From contig NZ_CP006271.1 of the NCBI RefSeq assembly GCF_000737595.1, positions 496,001 through 560,000 on the forward strand: DNA of 64,000 bases. Direction: 5' to 3'. Below the pieces are notes generated by a model. The model searched no databases. It was not told the DNA's origin and saw nothing but the letters and a program-made list of their open reading frames with translations. This DNA comes from Synechococcus sp. KORDI-52. Lineage in GTDB: Bacteria > Cyanobacteriota > Cyanobacteriia > PCC-6307 > Cyanobiaceae. Made by a program: the position numbers and the translations under genes. Below, one piece after another: positions 26,843-35,095 of the stretch (position 1 is the stretch's first letter; each line of letters starts with the position of its first letter).

Positions 26843-27340
26843 TTATTCCTTCAAGCGAGACCGGAGCTGGGCCAGGTTGCACGGTCGGGTGTCGGCATCG
26901 AGCTGCGCCCGAATGAGCCGGTCCCAAGCTGTGGTCACCGCATCAAGAGATCCCGGCAGCACAAACACAAAGGTGCCGTTGGCCACGCCAGCAAGGCACC
27001 GGCTTTGCAGGGTACTGGTGCCGATGCTCTCGAAGGAGAGCACACGGAACAGTTCGCCGAATCCTTCGATTGTTTTGTCCAGCAGAGGGGCGACAGCTTC
27101 AGGGGTGCCATCGCGGCCGGTGAGACCGGTGCCGCCGCTGGTGATCACCACATCAACTACGGGATCGGCGATCCAGCGGCTCAACTCACGGCGGATTTGA
27201 TAGCGATCATCGGCGCAGAGTTGTCGCTCATGAAGTCGATGGTCGGCCGCTTCAAGGCTGCGTAGCAGCTGTTCTCCGCTGCTGTCGTCCGCCAGGGTGC
27301 GTGTGTCGGAGATGGTGAGCAGGGCGATGGACAGGCCCAT
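26843..27340 (-). CDS. moaB: Molybdenum cofactor biosynthesis protein MoaB/Mog
   Basis: About 165 residues of the MoCF-binding fold, which adenylates molybdopterin before molybdate insertion by MoeA. 'VVITSGGTGLTGRDGTPEAV' near residue 65 is the molybdopterin-binding glycine/aspartate motif, and 'VFVLPGSLDAVTTAWD' is the C-terminal PGS motif. MoaB versus Mog naming cannot be settled by sequence inspection. It sits among moa/moe genes needed for nitrate reductase. It is convergent with cobA and divergent from moaD. Confidence 0.9.
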   Translation of the reverse strand: MGLSIALLTISDTRTLADDSSGEQLLRSLEAADHRLHERQLCADDRYQIRRELSRWIADPVVDVVITSGGTGLTGRDGTPEAVAPLLDKTIEGFGELFRVLSFESIGTSTLQSRCLAGVANGTFVFVLPGSLDAVTTAWDRLIRAQLDADTRPCNLAQLRSRLKE

Positions 27341-27385
27341 GGCACAGCGGCGGAACCTTCGGACGCTAGAACCGCTTCAGCTGCG

Positions 27386-27622
27386 ATGAACGTGGTGCTG
27401 AAGGTGCTGCTGTTCGCTTCCCTGCGAGAACGCGCCGGTTGGTCCGAGCGTTCCCTTCCGTTCACCTCAGGCGTCGCGACGGCCCGTGAGGTCTGGAACC
27501 AGTTGAATCTTGGCCCGCTCGAGGGCATCAGCATTGCGGTCAACAAGGAGTTGGTTGGAGAGAATCAGCCGTTGCAGGCCGGTGATGAGCTGGCCTTTCT
27601 TCCACCGTTCACGGGGGGGTGA
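27386..27622 (+). CDS. moaD: Molybdopterin synthase sulfur-carrier subunit
   Basis: A 78-residue ubiquitin-fold protein whose C-terminus ends in 'FLPPFTGG'. The terminal Gly-Gly becomes a thiocarboxylate that supplies sulfur for the molybdopterin dithiolene. Length and the 'DELAFLPP' motif are characteristic. Its stop is 3 bp before the moaE start, so the two subunits are made from one message. No moeB adenylyltransferase is in the window. Confidence 0.93.
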   Translation: MNVVLKVLLFASLRERAGWSERSLPFTSGVATAREVWNQLNLGPLEGISIAVNKELVGENQPLQAGDELAFLPPFTGG

Positions 27623-27625
27623 AGC

Positions 27626-28054
27626 GTGACCGGTTGCCGTGTGGAGGTGTGTCCGGATTCCTTTGATCCTTGGCAACAGCTCGCGCTTTGGAGCGGGGAT
27701 GCTGCGGCCGCTGCGATCTTCATCGGTCGGGTGCGTCCCACCACGATGGATGGCCGACCTCTGGAGGCACTTGAGCTGGAACACTTCCCCGGCCTTTGCG
27801 AACGTCAGATCACGGCCATGGCACAGCGTCTGCAGCAGGAGCACCAGGCGGGGGCGGTTTTGGTGTTGCATCGGGTGGGCCGGCTCCTCCCTGGTGAGCC
27901 GATCGTGCTTGTGGCGGTTCAGGCCGATCGTCGTGGGGCGGCGCAGTGCTGCGTGGCTGCGTTGTTGGAGCAACTCAAACACCAGGCCCCGTTTTGGAAA
28001 AGGGAGTGGTGCGCTGGTCAGGGCACCTGGCTGGCGGCCAACACTCCGCTCTGA
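27626..28054 (+). CDS. moaE: Molybdopterin synthase catalytic subunit
   Basis: The large subunit of molybdopterin synthase, 142 residues from GTG 27626. 'AAIFIGRVRPTTMDGRPLEALELEHFPG' holds the family's first motif. 'HRVGRLLPGEPIVLVAVQADRR' follows, and 'KHQAPFWKREW' carries the catalytic lysines. It acts with MoaD to convert cPMP to molybdopterin. The 3' end overlaps a convergent hypothetical gene by 37 bp. Confidence 0.94.
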   Translation: MTGCRVEVCPDSFDPWQQLALWSGDAAAAAIFIGRVRPTTMDGRPLEALELEHFPGLCERQITAMAQRLQQEHQAGAVLVLHRVGRLLPGEPIVLVAVQADRRGAAQCCVAALLEQLKHQAPFWKREWCAGQGTWLAANTPL

Positions 28055-28371
28055 TCAAGGCTCGGCTGCTGCAGTTGGTCGCCCAACTGTTTGAGCCGGG
28101 TGTTGCGAATCCGTCGGCCCCCCGAACCTGGTTCGTCCTGCCCTAGCCAGCGCCCCGAGGCGCAGGACGCACATCTGCCGGCAGAGACGATCTGACGCAG
28201 TTCCGGCATTTGTGGCAACAGCGACGTCAGGCAGCGGAAGCTGTCGACGAAGGTGTGGCGGTAGCCGATGGCATCCACCTGGCGATCTCCCTTGGGCCCG
28301 AGGCAGAACCCGGCGATGCGTCTCTGCCGCAGGATGTTCAGCAATTGCACGGGGCTGAGTTGCTCCAGCAC
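28018..28371 (-). CDS. Hypothetical protein, cysteine-containing; start uncertain
   Basis: A leftward frame convergent with moaE. From GTG 28371 it gives 117 residues. Translation stays protein-like upstream to ATT 28437 ('SDRLQPRRPQLKLTLN'), with no ATG/GTG/TTG there, so the real start may be the rare ATT or may have been lost. Visible pieces are 'LLNILRQRRIAGFCLGPKG', 'YRHTFVDSFRCLTSLLPQMP' and a Cys-x-x-Cys in 'GRCASCASGRWLGQDEPG'. No family is recognised. A metal-binding role for the cysteines is possible but unsupported. Codon use resembles real genes, and no other frame here is better. Confidence 0.4.
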   Translation of the reverse strand: MLEQLSPVQLLNILRQRRIAGFCLGPKGDRQVDAIGYRHTFVDSFRCLTSLLPQMPELRQIVSAGRCASCASGRWLGQDEPGSGGRRIRNTRLKQLGDQLQQPSLDQSGVLAASQVP

Positions 28372-28478
28372 TTCGCTGCTGGTGGTGTTCAGCGTCAGTT
28401 TTAGTTGTGGCCGTCTCGGTTGCAGCCGATCCGAAATGGCGACCTTAAGGAGATCGACCGTTCCATGCCGTCACGGAC

Positions 28479-29288
28479 ATGACTGATCAATGGACCCTCA
28501 ACCGCCGCAATTTCGCCGGCCATTGGCAGGGCTGTGGCCATTGGTTTGAGCGGGACGGCAGCGGTCGGCTGGATCTTCAGCGTCCGGCCCGTCGGATCGA
28601 CCCCACCACTTACGCGATTTCCTTTTCCGATGACGACCACGGGGTATGGGATGGCTCGGGTCTCGCTTTTGCCCCCGGAGGGCAGGCCACCTATCCCATC
28701 AGTCGAGCCACCTACAACGCCGGTGGAGGCTGTTGGCAGTTTCCTGGGGCGGGCGGTCAGTCCAGCCTGGGGTTTGATCCCGATCGTCCCCGCTTCGGCC
28801 ATGAGATCAACTTGTTCTGCGGTCGTTCCCGCTCGATGCTGGTGCTGCTCTGGGAACCGCTCAACGGCCGTTGGCGTTTGCAGTGCGTTGGAGCGGTGGG
28901 TTTCCGTTGCTTGAAGAGTTCCGATCCCGAATCCGACCGTCCCACATGCGGGACACCCGAAGCTCTGCTGGCGCCGGTGCAGGGGTGGAGCGGTGAGCGG
29001 CAGATGCTCAGGCCGCAAACGGGGGTGAACAGCCAGGCTGAGGACGCCGCTCCGCTGGTGTTCGATCCAAGCCAGCTGTTGCATAACGACTGCTCAGCCG
29101 TGATGCCCGACGGTTTGGTGTTCTCGGTGTCCAGTGAGCTTCCCAATGAGCCCTTCAGCCTCGAGATCGGGGGCCGTCTCGGCGCAGCGCTGTTTCAGCA
29201 GATCAGCATCCATTTCGATGCATCGGGCCAGCTCATGGCCTGGGAGCGCCGCCGATTTCAGCCTGATCTGGCTCAGAAAATCCGCTGA
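28479..29288 (+). CDS. DUF3598-family protein
   Basis: 269 residues with a start typical of the family: 'NRRNFAGHWQGCGHWFERDG'. A beta-rich pattern follows ('WDGSGLAFAPGG', 'INLFCGRSRSMLVLLWEP', 'QLLHNDCSAVMPDGLVFSV'). DUF3598 proteins are calycin/lipocalin-like and common in cyanobacteria and plastids; the function is unknown. The related CpcT/CpeT and CpcS lyases have comparable folds, so a ligand- or bilin-binding role is conceivable. No signal peptide. The 3' end overlaps moeA by 16 bp, convergently. Confidence 0.7.
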   Translation: MTDQWTLNRRNFAGHWQGCGHWFERDGSGRLDLQRPARRIDPTTYAISFSDDDHGVWDGSGLAFAPGGQATYPISRATYNAGGGCWQFPGAGGQSSLGFDPDRPRFGHEINLFCGRSRSMLVLLWEPLNGRWRLQCVGAVGFRCLKSSDPESDRPTCGTPEALLAPVQGWSGERQMLRPQTGVNSQAEDAAPLVFDPSQLLHNDCSAVMPDGLVFSVSSELPNEPFSLEIGGRLGAALFQQISIHFDASGQLMAWERRRFQPDLAQKIR

Positions 29289-30523
29289 CGGATCACCTGG
29301 GCCCAGAGACGGGTGCCGCTTTCGAGCGGGCCGGCTTCCGCTGGCAGTTCCAACAGCAGATCGGCCTGTTGCAGGGACCCGATCCGGGATGAGGCCTGCG
29401 AGCCATCCACCCGTGCCAGCAGCGCTCCTTCGGCGTTGGTTTCGAGGCGAGCTCGGGCCAGTTCCGGCCGTCCCGGTCGGCGGGACAACGGGTCGGCGAG
29501 TTCCACCATCACCCGGGGGAACAGCTCAGGTTCGCTCTGGCCCTCCAGAACCTGCAGGGCGGGCCAGAGCAGTTGCAGGGCGGTGACCGCTGCTGCCACG
29601 GGGTTGCCCGGCAGTCCGAAAAACGGCACGCCCTCACCGATGCTGCCGAAGGCGAAGGGGCGCCCCGGGCGTAGGAACAGTTTCCAGAAGTCCACGGCAC
29701 CCAGCTCCGCCACCAGCGGTCGGATCCAATCCGTGTCGCCGGCGGAGACGCCGCCGGTGCTCACCACCACGTCGCAGTCATGGGCTAGATCCAGCAGGGC
29801 CTGGCGCAGGGCGTCGGGTTGATCGGCTACCACCCGTCGCTGGGTCACCGATTGCCCCAGGGCCCGGAGCATTGTCTCCAGAAGCGTGCCGTTGCTCTCC
29901 CAGATGGCACCGGGTTGCCGCGTTGTTCCGGGTGGCACCAGTTCGTCCCCGCTGATCAGCAGCCCGATGCGGGGTTGCTGCGCAACGGTTAGGTCGGCGA
30001 TGCCGCAGCCGGCGAGGCGTGCGAGATCGGCGGCACCAAGGCGTTCTCCAGCGGCCAGCAGCAGGTCTCCCGGTCGGCATTCCTCATCCTCGGGGCGAAT
30101 CCAGGGACGATCCGACGCCTCTTTCACCAGCTGGAGGCTGGTGCCGTCTCTGCTGATCAGCTCCTGGGGCAGCACCCAGCCGGCACCGTCCGGCAGTGGA
30201 GCGCCGGTGAGGATGCGGATCGCATCGCCGGTGGCCAGGGTTCCGTTGAAGGGCTGGCCGGCGGCGGAGCGTCCCTTCAGCTGCCAGGTGTCCCCAGGTT
30301 TGGGCTGCTGGCTCTGCCCCAGGGCGTAGCCGTCCATGATCGAGGCCCGGAATCCCGGAACTGCTGCGTTGGCCAGCACATCCGCAGCGCTCACCCGGCC
30401 GAGGGCCTGTTGCAGCGGCACTGTGTTGCTGGCTGTGATCGGCTGGAGTGCCGCCACAACCCGTTGACGTGCTTCTTCCAGGGGTAGACCTTCGCGTCCG
30501 TAGGGCTCAGCGTTTCCAGACAC
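29273..30523 (-). CDS. moeA: Molybdopterin molybdenumtransferase MoeA
   Basis: Inserts molybdate into adenylylated molybdopterin. 416 residues in the four-domain MoeA layout. Domain I has '[28 protein letters not shown]', and the core has '[19 protein letters not shown]' and '[18 protein letters not shown]', the two MoCF-binding motifs. A C-terminal beta domain follows. The start GTG 30523 lies inside the end of moaC (17-bp overlap), so moaC-moeA are translationally linked. Confidence 0.95.
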   Translation of the reverse strand: MSGNAEPYGREGLPLEEARQRVVAALQPITASNTVPLQQALGRVSAADVLANAAVPGFRASIMDGYALGQSQQPKPGDTWQLKGRSAAGQPFNGTLATGDAIRILTGAPLPDGAGWVLPQELISRDGTSLQLVKEASDRPWIRPEDEECRPGDLLLAAGERLGAADLARLAGCGIADLTVAQQPRIGLLISGDELVPPGTTRQPGAIWESNGTLLETMLRALGQSVTQRRVVADQPDALRQALLDLAHDCDVVVSTGGVSAGDTDWIRPLVAELGAVDFWKLFLRPGRPFAFGSIGEGVPFFGLPGNPVAAAVTALQLLWPALQVLEGQSEPELFPRVMVELADPLSRRPGRPELARARLETNAEGALLARVDGSQASSRIGSLQQADLLLELPAEAGPLESGTRLWAQVIRQRIF

Positions 30524-30983
30524 CGTTCCGCCCTCCTTCCTTGAACTCCAGCTGGATTGCCTCGATCGTCATGGCTGGATCAACTGCCTTGAGCATGTCG
30601 TAGAGGGTCAGCAGTCCCACGGACACGGCCGTCATCGCTTCCATCTCCACCCCGGTCTGGCCTGTGGTGCGGCAACGGCAGTGGACGACCAGGCCAGGCA
30701 GGGAGGCGTCGGCGTCGATCGTCACATCCATGCCACTGAGTGGCAGCGGATGGCACAGGGGAATCAGCTCCCAGGTGCGTTTGGCGGCCTGGATCGCTGC
30801 CACCCGGGCGACCGCCAGAAGATCTCCTTTTGGTGTCTCGCCCCGCTGGATCAGACCGAGGGTTGAGGCGTCCATGCGAATGGCCCCACGGGCATGGGCC
30901 TCGCGGTTGGTGGCCGGACGGTCCCCCACATCCACCATATGGACTTCGCCTTGCTGGTTCAGATGACTCAGGTTTTGCGTCAT
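30507..30983 (-). CDS. moaC: Cyclic pyranopterin monophosphate synthase MoaC
   Basis: Second enzyme of molybdopterin synthesis: converts the MoaA product into cPMP. 158 residues from ATG 30983. '[17 protein letters not shown]' at the N-terminus, '[19 protein letters not shown]' and '[20 protein letters not shown]' cover the active-site His and Lys residues. ATG overlaps the stop of the carbonic anhydrase gene (ATGA, 30980-30983). A longer frame to 31022 is less likely. Confidence 0.95.
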   Translation of the reverse strand: MTQNLSHLNQQGEVHMVDVGDRPATNREAHARGAIRMDASTLGLIQRGETPKGDLLAVARVAAIQAAKRTWELIPLCHPLPLSGMDVTIDADASLPGLVVHCRCRTTGQTGVEMEAMTAVSVGLLTLYDMLKAVDPAMTIEAIQLEFKEGGRNGVWKR

Positions 30984-31678
30984 TCGATCAAGCTGACAAC
31001 ACCGCTGTTGAGTTGGAAACAACCCACCACCAGTTTCAGCGCACCGCTGGCTTTGGCGTCGGCCAGAACGGTGCTGCGTTGAATCAAGGTGGAGGCGCTG
31101 GCGAGGGCGTTGCGCTGTACGGCGTCCTCGAGATCGCTGCTGCCGTTGATGTTCTCCCGGATGGGTTTGATCAGCCGGTCCAGGGAAGGGGTCAACGGAT
31201 TGGCGTCCATCGCCGCCGTCACGGCGCCGCAGCCGCTGTGTCCCATCACCATCAATAGCGGCGTCTTGAGAACGCTGACGCCGTACTCAACGGAGGCAAT
31301 GGCTTCAGTGAATGCGCTGTTGCCGGCGTTGCGGATCACGAACAGCTCGCCAGGGGTGGTGTCGAACACCCAGTTCGGCGACACCCGTGAATCAGAGCAG
31401 GTGAGCACTGTGGCCCAGGGATGCTGGCCGGTGGCCAAAGCGCTGGGGGCGTTGAAGCAGCGCGGGTCAGGATCCGCCCCTCGGAGCGGCGCTCTGTTGT
31501 CCCCCTCGGCCCGGCGCCAGGCCTCAGCAAACCGGTTGTTCCCCGCCATCAGGGTCTGGAGCGGATCATTCGGGACGCAGAACCCGTCCTCTGCTGCCTC
31601 AACGGCCCGTGGTTGCATCAGGGCGGTCAAGGCCAGACCGCCCGTTTTCTGGAGGAAGTGCCGGCGATGAATCCCCAT
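30980..31678 (-). CDS. Beta-class carbonic anhydrase with Tat signal peptide
   Basis: 232 residues. The N-terminus '[20 protein letters not shown]' is a twin-arginine signal (R-R-x-F-L-x-K), followed by 'VEAAEDGF', where cleavage is likely. The mature part holds the zinc site: '[15 protein letters not shown]' gives Cys and the Asp-Arg dyad, and '[16 protein letters not shown]' gives the zinc-binding His and Cys. It interconverts CO2 and bicarbonate, here probably in the periplasm or lumen. It is coupled to moaC by a 4-bp overlap, an unexpected partner. Sequence alone does not show activity. Confidence 0.88.
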   Translation of the reverse strand: MGIHRRHFLQKTGGLALTALMQPRAVEAAEDGFCVPNDPLQTLMAGNNRFAEAWRRAEGDNRAPLRGADPDPRCFNAPSALATGQHPWATVLTCSDSRVSPNWVFDTTPGELFVIRNAGNSAFTEAIASVEYGVSVLKTPLLMVMGHSGCGAVTAAMDANPLTPSLDRLIKPIRENINGSSDLEDAVQRNALASASTLIQRSTVLADAKASGALKLVVGCFQLNSGVVSLIE

Positions 31679-31743
31679 GCCGGCACCCTATGCGGACCGC
31701 CTGGTGGGCTGTGCGATCGGGTCTGTTCTCTTGGGCCGTGCGA

Positions 31744-32055
31744 TCAGCGCTCGCCGAAGGGTGCCCAGAGGGTGGCTTCGGAACCGACCACAGGCTCCAC
31801 AGCGGGCTGGACGGCAGCAGCGGGTTGGGCCGTTGCGCCTGAGTTGGCACTGGCAATGTCGCGCTCGGCCAAGGGAGCCCAGAGAGCGGCAGGCCCGGCG
31901 ATCACCGGTTCCACTGCAGCGGCTCCGGCCTGGACGGAGGCCGTCTGGCTGCGCACCAGCTGCACGGCGAGGGAGCCGACGATGAAGGCACCCAGAAAAC
32001 CGGCGGCCAGGGTGATCGGGCTGCGGCCGGAAGCGGACGAGATGCTGCTGGTCAC
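31744..32055 (-). CDS. Single-helix membrane protein with a duplicated LWAP-ER motif
   Basis: 103 residues. One membrane helix near residues 14-36 ('TLAAGFLGAFIVGSLAVQL') precedes an Ala/Val/Pro-rich segment. Two imperfect copies of a unit end the protein: 'VEPVIAGPAALWAPLAER' near residue 48 and 'VEPVVGSEATLWAPFGER' at the C-terminus. The repeats lie after the helix. The topology suggests an anchored protein exposing a short peptide module on one side. No family is recognised. It is 65 bp upstream of the carbonic anhydrase gene on the same strand and could be co-transcribed with it. Confidence 0.65.
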   Translation of the reverse strand: MTSSISSASGRSPITLAAGFLGAFIVGSLAVQLVRSQTASVQAGAAAVEPVIAGPAALWAPLAERDIASANSGATAQPAAAVQPAVEPVVGSEATLWAPFGER

Positions 32056-32079
32056 GGCAGAAACTCTTTGAACAGAGCT

Positions 32080-32250
32080 TCAGTATGGGAAAAATTGGTG
32101 TGAACGACTACCGAACGAACCAAATCTTGTAGCGGAATTAACAGTTTTTATGGAATCAAAGCCCTGAGCGGGCTGCTGCTGGAGAGCTTCAGCCGTGACC
32201 CATCCATGAGAAATCCCCAACAGCATTCCGAGGGAAATAGCGAAGCGCAC
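32080..32250 (-). CDS. Possible small exported peptide
   Basis: A 56-codon frame from GTG 32250 in the gap before narM. The first ~22 residues look like a signal peptide: 'VRFAISLGMLLGISHGWVTA' followed by Glu-Ala. The rest, 'LQQQPAQGFDSIK' and a Ser/Arg/Phe-rich tail, resembles nothing known. The 3' half is AT-richer and also looks like promoter DNA for the gene at 32055. Otherwise the 32056-32333 region holds only weak promoter-like sequence. Confidence 0.25.
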   Translation of the reverse strand: MRFAISLGMLLGISHGWVTAEALQQQPAQGFDSIKTVNSATRFGSFGSRSHQFFPY

Positions 32251-32333
32251 AGCTCAATGTTTGTATCGAGATAAACATCTCTGTTTCCGAGTGCTGCCGT
32301 TGTCATCATTGACACCGATCAAGGCTTTGGTTG

Positions 32334-32801
32334 ATGTCCAGCCGTCGTGATTCCGCCAGCCATTGCTTTGCCTTTGAACAGGACTTCATCGGCAACTGGC
32401 GTTGTATCCCCCTGTGTGTGCGACGCAAATTGGATCTGTGTGGGGTGAAGTTAAAGCTCAATCACTGGCTTGAGCTTTCCCAGGAACAACGTCAAGCCCT
32501 GGTGGATTGGCCTGATGCGGCCGATGCTCTCGAGCAGCTTCGCCAGCACCTGCGCGATTGCACGCGCCCCATGGCCGATGGCATGGCCAAGGATCTGCCA
32601 CCGGTGAGCGGTGCCCCCTGGCAGCAGCAGGCTGAGCTGCCCGCTGTGGTGCAGGAGGCGGCCACAGTGCGGGGTGTGGTCCTGACCCTGGAGCAGTGGA
32701 CCCAGCTCAGTGAGCTGGACCGCTTTGCTTTGTGCAAGTTGGTGCGGCCGGGGCACGACCACCACAACCTGCAGGCTGCCTTCAGCGAAGTGCTGGGCTG
32801 A
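32334..32801 (+). CDS. narM: Nitrate reductase-associated protein NarM
   Basis: About 155 residues of the cyanobacterial nitrate-reductase-associated family (TIGR02664). 'FAFEQDFIGNWRCIPLCVRR' followed by 'KLDLCGVKLKLNHWLELS' and 'GVVLTLEQWTQLSELDRFALC' are its recognisable pieces. In Synechococcus elongatus NarM is needed for active nitrate reductase; its exact role, such as maturation or electron delivery, is not established. Two conserved cysteines (CIPLC) are visible. ATG 32334 is the start, directly after an in-frame TTG. It is convergent with narB and overlaps it by 20 bp. Confidence 0.85.
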   Translation: MSSRRDSASHCFAFEQDFIGNWRCIPLCVRRKLDLCGVKLKLNHWLELSQEQRQALVDWPDAADALEQLRQHLRDCTRPMADGMAKDLPPVSGAPWQQQAELPAVVQEAATVRGVVLTLEQWTQLSELDRFALCKLVRPGHDHHNLQAAFSEVLG

Positions 32802-35013
32802 GTAGCCGGCGCAGGGCTTCCAGACGTCCCTTCTCCTGCTCCACCGGCTTCACCACGGACACCGCCGGCGCCACGATCACCGCGCAGGCCTTGAGTTCCG
32901 GTTGCTTCGACACCGGGCAGGCGTCGTCGTGCATGAGGGTGTTGGCTTCGCAGGCCTTGTCCTGGGTGAATCCCCAGTGCATCGGCAGGAATACAGACCC
33001 GCGCCGAATGCGGTCGGTGACCATCACCTTGGCGGTCAGATGACCCCGTCTTGAGCTGATCGCCGCGAGCTCGCCGTTGCGCAGTTTCAGCTCCTGTGCG
33101 TCACCGGGGTGGATCTCCAGCAGCGGCTCGGGGTGCTGCTTCATCAGCCGTTCCACCTTGCCGGTGCGGGTCATCGTGTGCCATTGGCCCAGGTAGCGGC
33201 CCACCGTCAGAACCAGCGGATAGGTCTCGCAGGGGGGCTCCGCCAGTCCGAGCGGTTGATCGGTGCTGAAGCGGGCGCGCTTGCTTGGGGTGGCGAACTG
33301 GTGGTCGGTGTAAAGCCGTTTGGCGGACGTGCCGGGGCTGCTGCCGCTGGGATAGGGCCACTGCTGCGGCCCTTCTGTCTCCAGCAGCTCATGGCTGAGG
33401 CCGCTCACATCGCAAAGCCGGCCACGGGTGAGAGCCGTGTATTCGGTGTACACCTCAGCCGCTGACTCGAAGTTGAACTGCTCCGTGTAGCCCAGGCGGC
33501 GGCCCACATCGGCGAACACCTCCCAGTCGGGACGGCTCTCGCCGAAGCGACGCCGGTAGGCCGGGCAGTAGGTGACGCGTCGTTCGGAATTGGTCATGGC
33601 GCCGGCTTTCTCACTCCACTGGGCTGCGGGCAACAGCAGGTGGGCGTAGTGGGAGGTTTCCGAGTCGACGTAGGCCTCACTCACCACCACGAGGGGGCAG
33701 TTGCCCATGGCGGCTTTGACCCGATCCAGTTCAGGCATGCTCACCAGGGGGTTGGTGGCTGCGACCCACCAGAGGTCGAGCTCACCGCGTTCCATCGCTT
33801 CCACCTGTTGCCAGGCACCGAGGCCTGGCGTCGCTTTGATCTGGCCTTCAGGGAGTCCCCAGGCCTGTTCCACCTCGGCACGGTGCTCGGCATTGGCGAC
33901 CAGGCGATAGCCAGGGAGAAGATGGGCCAGGCCTCCGGCCTCGCGCCCACCCATGGCATTGGGTTGGCCGGTGAGGGAAAACGGGCCTGCTCCTTCCTTG
34001 CCGATCTGGCTGGTGAGCAGATGCAGATTGATCAACCCCTGCACCACGGCCGTTCCTTCACGGCGTTGGTTCACCCCCATCGACCACAGGCTGAGTACTT
34101 TCTCGCGCCGATGGAACAGAGCCGCCACTTCCCGCAGGCGCTTTTCTGGGATGTTGCAGAACCGTGCGACCCGTCTTGGGGTCCAGCGCGCGGCAACGTC
34201 AAAAAAGGCGTCGTAATTCTCGGTGTGGTCGTCGATGAAGACCGGATCCTGGCCGTTGTCTCGCAGCACCAGATGGGCAATGCCGTGCAGCAGGGCCAGA
34301 TCGCTTCCCGGTGCAATCGGAAGGTGGATGTCAGCGGCCTTCGCGGTGTCGGTGCGGCGTGGATCCACTACCACGATCGTGACGCTGCTCGGGTTTTTGC
34401 GTTTTCGCTTCAGCAGCCGCTGGAACAGCACCGGATGGCACTCGGCGGTGTTGGTGCCGATCAGGAACGCCACGCTGCAATGGTCGAGGTCCTCGTAGCT
34501 GCAGGGGGGACCATCGGAGCCCAGGCTGCGGGTGTATCCCGCCACCGCTGAGCTCATGCACAGCCGTGAATTGGCGTCGAAATTGTTGGTGCCCAGGGCG
34601 CCTTTCAGCAGCTTCTGGGCCAGGTAGTAATCCTCGGTGTGGAACTGACCGGAGCCGTATATGGCAATGCCATCGGCGTTGCTGCGCCGGGCGATGCTCG
34701 CCTGGATCTGGCCGGTGATTTTGTTGAGGGCGTCGTCCCAGCTGATCGGCGCGAAGTCGTCCTCGAGGGTTTCGCGGAACAGGGGTTGGCGCAGGCGGCC
34801 TCGGGCCAGGGTTTCGCCGACGGTGGCGCCCTTGATGCACACCTGGCCAAGGCTGGAGGGGTGTTCGCGGTCGCCGCGGGCGGTCCACATCGGGTTGCCC
34901 TCAGCATCCCGTTTCACCGCTTGTCCTTTCACCGCGGGAGGCAGTAATTCCAGACCGCAGCCCACACCGCAGTAGGGGCACTGGCTGCGCACGCTGCGGG
35001 GTGAGGTGGCCAT
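32782..35013 (-). CDS. narB: Assimilatory nitrate reductase NarB
   Basis: Ferredoxin-dependent reduction of nitrate to nitrite with a bis-MGD molybdenum centre and one [4Fe-4S] cluster. 743 residues, normal for cyanobacterial NarB. The cluster is bound by 'CPYCGVGC' near residue 13 plus the Cys of 'LGQVCIKGATVG'. 'GSGQFHTEDYYLAQKL' and 'GTNTAECHPVLFQRL' are pterin-binding segments. The tail has 'LTVGRYLGQWHTMTRTGKVERL' and the molydopterin-dinucleotide-binding C-terminal domain. An intrinsic terminator separates it from the upstream permease gene, so it may have a promoter close to its start. Confidence 0.97.
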   Translation of the reverse strand: MATSPRSVRSQCPYCGVGCGLELLPPAVKGQAVKRDAEGNPMWTARGDREHPSSLGQVCIKGATVGETLARGRLRQPLFRETLEDDFAPISWDDALNKITGQIQASIARRSNADGIAIYGSGQFHTEDYYLAQKLLKGALGTNNFDANSRLCMSSAVAGYTRSLGSDGPPCSYEDLDHCSVAFLIGTNTAECHPVLFQRLLKRKRKNPSSVTIVVVDPRRTDTAKAADIHLPIAPGSDLALLHGIAHLVLRDNGQDPVFIDDHTENYDAFFDVAARWTPRRVARFCNIPEKRLREVAALFHRREKVLSLWSMGVNQRREGTAVVQGLINLHLLTSQIGKEGAGPFSLTGQPNAMGGREAGGLAHLLPGYRLVANAEHRAEVEQAWGLPEGQIKATPGLGAWQQVEAMERGELDLWWVAATNPLVSMPELDRVKAAMGNCPLVVVSEAYVDSETSHYAHLLLPAAQWSEKAGAMTNSERRVTYCPAYRRRFGESRPDWEVFADVGRRLGYTEQFNFESAAEVYTEYTALTRGRLCDVSGLSHELLETEGPQQWPYPSGSSPGTSAKRLYTDHQFATPSKRARFSTDQPLGLAEPPCETYPLVLTVGRYLGQWHTMTRTGKVERLMKQHPEPLLEIHPGDAQELKLRNGELAAISSRRGHLTAKVMVTDRIRRGSVFLPMHWGFTQDKACEANTLMHDDACPVSKQPELKACAVIVAPAVSVVKPVEQEKGRLEALRRLLSPALR

Positions 35014-35015
35014 GC

Positions 35016-35058
35016 AGGAACCAAAAAAAGAACAAAACCCGGAGCCGAAGCTCCGGGT
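35016..35058 (-). terminator. Intrinsic terminator between the nitrate permease gene and narB
   Basis: On the reverse strand ACCCGGAGC, tetraloop, GCTCCGGGT (35058-35037; loop 35046-35049) is followed by a T-rich run including seven consecutive T residues (35023-35029). It ends permease transcripts before narB or lowers narB expression. Confidence 0.8.
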
Positions 35059-35095
35059 CGTAGTGCAGCGACAGGGTGCTGCGGAGGCAGATGGA

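Noticed and set aside
28401-29084. 227-codon frame antisense to the DUF3598 gene
   Set aside because: Product has no domain or membrane pattern; the forward frame has family motifs.
32098-32111. GTG-N8-TAC in the gap before narM
   Set aside because: No correctly spaced TAN3T box on either strand; kept only as a weak possibility.
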